Below, piece by piece: positions 61,039 through 64,000 of a stretch of 64,000 nucleotides of DNA (position 1 is the stretch's first letter; each line of letters starts with the position of its first letter). The notes under the pieces are model-generated. The model was not told the DNA's origin and did not search any database. It saw only the letters and a program-made list of their open reading frames with translations. The position numbers were made by a program, and so were the translations under genes. Where the stretch lies: the NCBI GenBank assembly GCA_030583925.1, contig CP129482.1, positions 1,736,001 to 1,800,000 of the forward strand. The letters are read 5' to 3'. This DNA comes from Anaerolineales bacterium (GTDB taxonomy: Bacteria; Chloroflexota; Anaerolineae; Anaerolineales; Villigracilaceae).

Positions 61039-62571
61039 CTACAGTTCCATTTTTTTCATTAACTCGGCTCCATAGTCTGCAAGTAGCGCATGCATCCAGT
61101 ACCTACCATCGCGCGGTTCCACAAGGCCTCGTTGAATAAACTTAGAGATGGTCGCTTCTGTCTCTTCCATCGAGGTTTCCCAGACGGCTGAAACAGATTT
61201 CAATTCCCAGGTCAGCGGCTCGCCACCAAAAATCGACAGCATGGCAAATCTTTCCTGGTCGGCCTTGTCGAGACGATCTACGCTCATGCCAAGGATTGCC
61301 TGTAGTGAAACCGGGTTTTCATCATCTAAGCCTTGCCTGCCCTCAGCCTGTACCAGCTGTAGCCGACTATCTCGCCGTTCGATTAACTCGCCTACTAGGC
61401 GTTGCATCCGCTGTGGCACATCGGCTTCGTTTGCCAGCATGCGGCCTGCCAGAGTAATTGCCAGGGGTAGAAATTCTAGGCGTTCACAAAGCTTTATGCA
61501 GAGCGCCTTGTCAACCTGGATAGTTTCCGGGGCCAGTTTTTGTAGCAGGGCAAGTGCATCCTTTGGTTTTAAAACATCTACTCGAAGAACACGCTCGCGA
61601 GTGGCAAGGTCATTTGCAATTGGGAGCTCGCGGGTCGTGATGAGCGTTCTGCAATGAGGCCCTCCAACCAGGAAATAGCCCCCTTGAATGGTATCCCATA
61701 CATCATCGATGATGATCAAGACTTGTTTGTCATGCAAGAATTGTCTGAGACGATTCTTGCAGGCAGCTTCGTCACGCTCAGGTAATAGATCCAGGCCGAG
61801 AGATCGTCCCCACGCATCAAGCAGGAGCCTGGGTGTGGGCTTGGGTCCCAAGCTCGTCCAGAGTACGCCATCAGGAAATTTAGCCTTGTATTCATGAGCA
61901 AATGCAATTGCCAGTGTAGTTTTCCCAATACCGCCCATCCCACGCAAAGCCAGCGGAGGGAGATCTACAATTCTGTGGCCATCAAACACTAAGAACTCCG
62001 CCACTTTACTGATTGCATCATCACGCCCAAAAACACCTTGCGGGGGCAGGGGAGGGATTTGATAAGAGCCCTTGGCCTCCTTTTTTCGCTTTGAGGAAGG
62101 ACGAGGTTTAGTTGTCTTTTCTGCTTGGCGGAAATCCTTAAGGAAGCTGACTTTTTCCCTGAATTCGGTATCCAGCATGGCCAATTCTTCTGTAAGAATG
62201 GCGACGTAAGTCGCTATTGCTTGCTCTATACGTTCCCTGGAAAGTGATTTGAATTCTCCGAGCAATATGTCGCACAATACACCATTAAAATTGGATCGGC
62301 TGGGATGTTGATAGAATTCGATCACTGCATTTTGCAGCTCAGGCCGGTCTTTTTGGCTGAGATCCACAAACATCGCGCGCGAAAGATCTCTATCCTCAAA
62401 TTCATTTAAGAACCTTGTTTCTGCATTTTCCAAGGCACTGGCGATAGTAGCGGCTATATCAGAATCTTGGCGCAATTCCTTGATAAATTTTTCACCAAGT
62501 TTGCCTTGAATGAAATTTTCTAAAATGGCGAGGCTCAGTTTGCCCAGTTTTTTGGCAGGACTAGGTCTCAT
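61039..62571 (-). CDS. NB-ARC (STAND) ATPase with unknown helical N-terminal domain
   Basis: 510 aa. Residues 1-150: all-helical domain not recognised (no TIR, nuclease or protease motif; FLNEFEDRDLSRAMFVDLSQ and ERIEQAIATYVAILTEELAM look conserved-type). Residues 178-350: NB-ARC with VFGRDD, P-loop GMGGIGKTTLA (211-221), Walker B VLIIIDDVWD (284-293), sensor TTR (312-314) and LEFLPLAITLAGRML. Residues about 410-505: winged helix ending FIQRGLVEPRDGRYWMHALL. It stops just where such proteins usually begin their repeat sensor; three separate TPR genes follow. AGAGGA lies 8 bases before the ATG. Candidate regulated switch in signalling or phage defence; function not proven. Confidence 0.87.
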   Translation of the reverse strand: MRPSPAKKLGKLSLAILENFIQGKLGEKFIKELRQDSDIAATIASALENAETRFLNEFEDRDLSRAMFVDLSQKDRPELQNAVIEFYQHPSRSNFNGVLCDILLGEFKSLSRERIEQAIATYVAILTEELAMLDTEFREKVSFLKDFRQAEKTTKPRPSSKRKKEAKGSYQIPPLPPQGVFGRDDAISKVAEFLVFDGHRIVDLPPLALRGMGGIGKTTLAIAFAHEYKAKFPDGVLWTSLGPKPTPRLLLDAWGRSLGLDLLPERDEAACKNRLRQFLHDKQVLIIIDDVWDTIQGGYFLVGGPHCRTLITTRELPIANDLATRERVLRVDVLKPKDALALLQKLAPETIQVDKALCIKLCERLEFLPLAITLAGRMLANEADVPQRMQRLVGELIERRDSRLQLVQAEGRQGLDDENPVSLQAILGMSVDRLDKADQERFAMLSIFGGEPLTWELKSVSAVWETSMEETEATISKFIQRGLVEPRDGRYWMHALLADYGAELMKKMEL

Positions 62572-62938
62572 GAATGGCTTCCTCTACAATGCAGTGTGTC
62601 ACTGAAAATCGATAGAGTCGTGTCTTAAGTAATTTTACTCTACTCTGGGATGGCGAACACAACGAAACCGGCGCGGGCAAGCATAAGAACGCCGGCAGCT
62701 TTGCTCATCATACAAAATGATACCACCCAACAGTTTTGCTCCGCACTCAGCCGGCATGGATGTATTGTCGCAAGGAAAAATAGTATTTGGTTACTGCAAG
62801 GCTGGTTTCACCTAAAATATAGTGATCGCTGAGCGTCAAAAAGTGGGAAAAATCACGCCCTGCTGTACTGGATGTATGAACCGGCATTAGTATGCCGCGA
62901 ATCCCGCGTGAATAAACAATCAAGAAATTTCGTTTGAC
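62572..62938. other. Gene-free gap of 367 bases
   Basis: Between the NB-ARC gene and the partial gene at the window edge, both on the minus strand. No RNA gene, no clear intrinsic terminator and no convincing -35/-10 pair seen. A 60-codon plus-strand frame (62650-62832) has no ribosome binding site or recognisable product and is not called. It must hold the promoter of the NB-ARC operon, which I cannot place. Confidence 0.5.
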
Positions 62939-64000
62939 TTATTTCGAATCGCCGCCGGAATACAATTTAATGATAGAAGTGATAGTTTCTTTTATCGTTG
63001 TCAATCCAGAAAGAAATACTTCCTGTCTGTGTTCCAATCCCTGCTGAGATGCCAACATTATTTTATCTGTCTCCGACAGGATTTTGTCCAATTGTTCGTA
63101 AATCTTGACTGCGCGCGGGTCGCCGTTTTTCTGTAGTGATTGTGCCATTGTCTCCACATTTTGAATAGCCGGCGCAAGGTCAAGCAACGTTTCCAAGACG
63201 AGCAGGTCGTCACTCCATTCAAATTCATAATTGACTTCGAGCGGTAGAGGCGAAAAATTGCTTCCTTTCGTTACGCTTTTGAGCAATTCCAAGTGCAATA
63301 AGCCAAGAGATGCGTCCAATTTCCCTAACCGGTAAGATTGTTCTTTGGACAGCAAGATGGCACGATGAAATAAAGTGGCAGCCACGTTGAGCCTGCCCCA
63401 TTCCAAGTAGATGCTGGCAAGCTTATTGAGAACCATAACCTCTATAAATGGATTTCTGGTGAGCACAGCAAATAATTGCCTGACGTGAAGTACGGGCAGG
63501 TGGATTAAAGTAAGTATGTTAGCAGGCTGTTGCTGATATCCTTTTAGTTGCTTATGGGCCAGGCGGATATGATTCTCGATATCCCCAATCAACGTCCTAT
63601 CGGAGGATTCTAAGGCGATTACGCGAGCCATTTCAAAAAGCTCTATCGCCTGCTGGAGATAGCCAAGATAAGCATACTTGATTCCCAAATCATCGTACGC
63701 ATCTGCTTCCATGTCTTTCAAGCCCAGTCGTTGGGCCGCAGAAATTCTCTGTTTCAAAAAGGGAATCAATTTATCCCGAATACTGTATCTCAACATCCCT
63801 ATGGCAGATAAGGCATCAATAAAGGAAGCCAGTACAAGATCTCTTTCGGGGGTTTCCTCTTGCTGCTGAACCCACTTCAAGGCTGCCTCAATTTGCTCTC
63901 GATTGTGATCAAAAATGGCAACGCCTTTTGCCTGAGTTGGTTCCCTGACGAACGATTCTGTTGCTTTTTCAGCAATTAACAAATAACAATTGGCATGTCG
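62939..64000 (-). CDS. Partial C-terminal part of a second STAND/TPR-type protein
   Basis: Open to the window edge; at least 353 codons visible, 5' end missing. Read from the edge it begins RHANCYLLIAEKATESF, which matches the RHA.Y...A linker that follows the winged helix in STAND proteins (compare ERHARHYMAYAYEH in the TPR gene at 54884). So a switch domain may lie beyond the window. The rest is helical and TPR-like but degenerate (DMEADAYDDLGIKYAYLGYLQQAIELFEMARVI is cut here to its clearest part, AYLGYLQQAIELFEMAR). The in-frame TTG at 63982 is therefore not the true start. Confidence 0.7.
   Translation of the reverse strand, partial: RHANCYLLIAEKATESFVREPTQAKGVAIFDHNREQIEAALKWVQQQEETPERDLVLASFIDALSAIGMLRYSIRDKLIPFLKQRISAAQRLGLKDMEADAYDDLGIKYAYLGYLQQAIELFEMARVIALESSDRTLIGDIENHIRLAHKQLKGYQQQPANILTLIHLPVLHVRQLFAVLTRNPFIEVMVLNKLASIYLEWGRLNVAATLFHRAILLSKEQSYRLGKLDASLGLLHLELLKSVTKGSNFSPLPLEVNYEFEWSDDLLVLETLLDLAPAIQNVETMAQSLQKNGDPRAVKIYEQLDKILSETDKIMLASQQGLEHRQEVFLSGLTTIKETITSIIKLYSGGDSK

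Noticed and set aside
62581..62615. Words CTCTACAATGCAGTG and CACTG resembling the ends of the nearby IS
   Set aside because: Only about 12 of 15 bases match one inner repeat and no matching second end or target duplication is visible, so a solo IS end is not supported.
62650..62832. 60-codon plus-strand frame in the gap before the NB-ARC gene
   Set aside because: No ribosome binding site, no motif and no neighbours in that direction.

Overview
This looks like a chromosomal stretch of a Chloroflexota bacterium, most likely an Anaerolineae relative; that is inference from gene content and style. The evidence is a secretin-less Tad pilus cluster (which fits a single-membrane cell), a fused transaldolase/glucose-6-phosphate isomerase, a T-box in front of a eukaryote-like isoleucyl-tRNA synthetase, many GT-C type membrane glycosyltransferases and many short palindromic intergenic repeats. 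Most of the window is GC-rich and housekeeping in character. The first 1.9 kb and the last 11 kb (from about 52.7 kb) look less GC-rich by eye and carry accessory genes.

Layout. 0-1.9 kb: two unknown membrane proteins. 2-9 kb: a DMT transporter, a lipid kinase, a GNAT acetyltransferase and three membrane glycosyltransferases. 9-17 kb: a two-component pair, then a type IVb (Flp) pilin and cpaB-cpaE-cpaF-tadB-tadC. 17-22 kb: comF, long hpf, then a pterin cluster (folE on plus; folM, folB, folK on minus) next to phenylalanine hydroxylase phhA. 22-30 kb: lgt, a TlpA-type thioredoxin and a pentose-phosphate cluster (tkt, rpiB, tal-pgi) broken by an S23-type four-helix-bundle gene, followed by a HicB-like ORF and phhB. 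30-41 kb: a phosphoesterase, an alpha-galactosidase divergent from T-box-controlled ileS, a phosphatidylcholine-synthase-like gene, two MobA-like genes (one fused to YqeC) and an uncharacterised gene pair. 41-50 kb: tRNA-Arg, hsp20, lon, a receiver-only protein, mogA, efp, a HAD-DinB fusion, fabF, fabH and tatA. 50-54.8 kb: an MgtC-like protein, then a 5'-truncated yyaL remnant beside an intact divergent yyaL.

54.8-64 kb is the most unusual part. A minus-strand operon encodes an NB-ARC (STAND) ATPase with an unrecognised all-helical N-terminal domain and no C-terminal sensor. It is followed by three separate proteins made of 9 to 11 forty-residue tetratricopeptide repeats, each starting with the segment that in ordinary one-chain STAND proteins joins the NB-ARC part to the repeats. 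An IS481-like element with a 5-bp target duplication sits in the last codons of the second repeat gene. Removing it in silico restores a 4-base stop/start overlap with the third. The window ends inside another gene of the same kind.

Working together: FolE, FolB, FolK and FolM make (dihydro)pterins and folate precursors. FolM and PhhB (pterin carbinolamine dehydratase) could recycle the tetrahydropterin used by PhhA. Tkt, RpiB and Tal-Pgi cover most of the non-oxidative pentose phosphate pathway. CpaB/E/F and TadB/C would assemble the Flp pilin, possibly under the adjacent histidine kinase and response regulator. The NB-ARC/TPR genes look like a split sensor-switch system, possibly in defence or signalling; that role is inferred, not shown.
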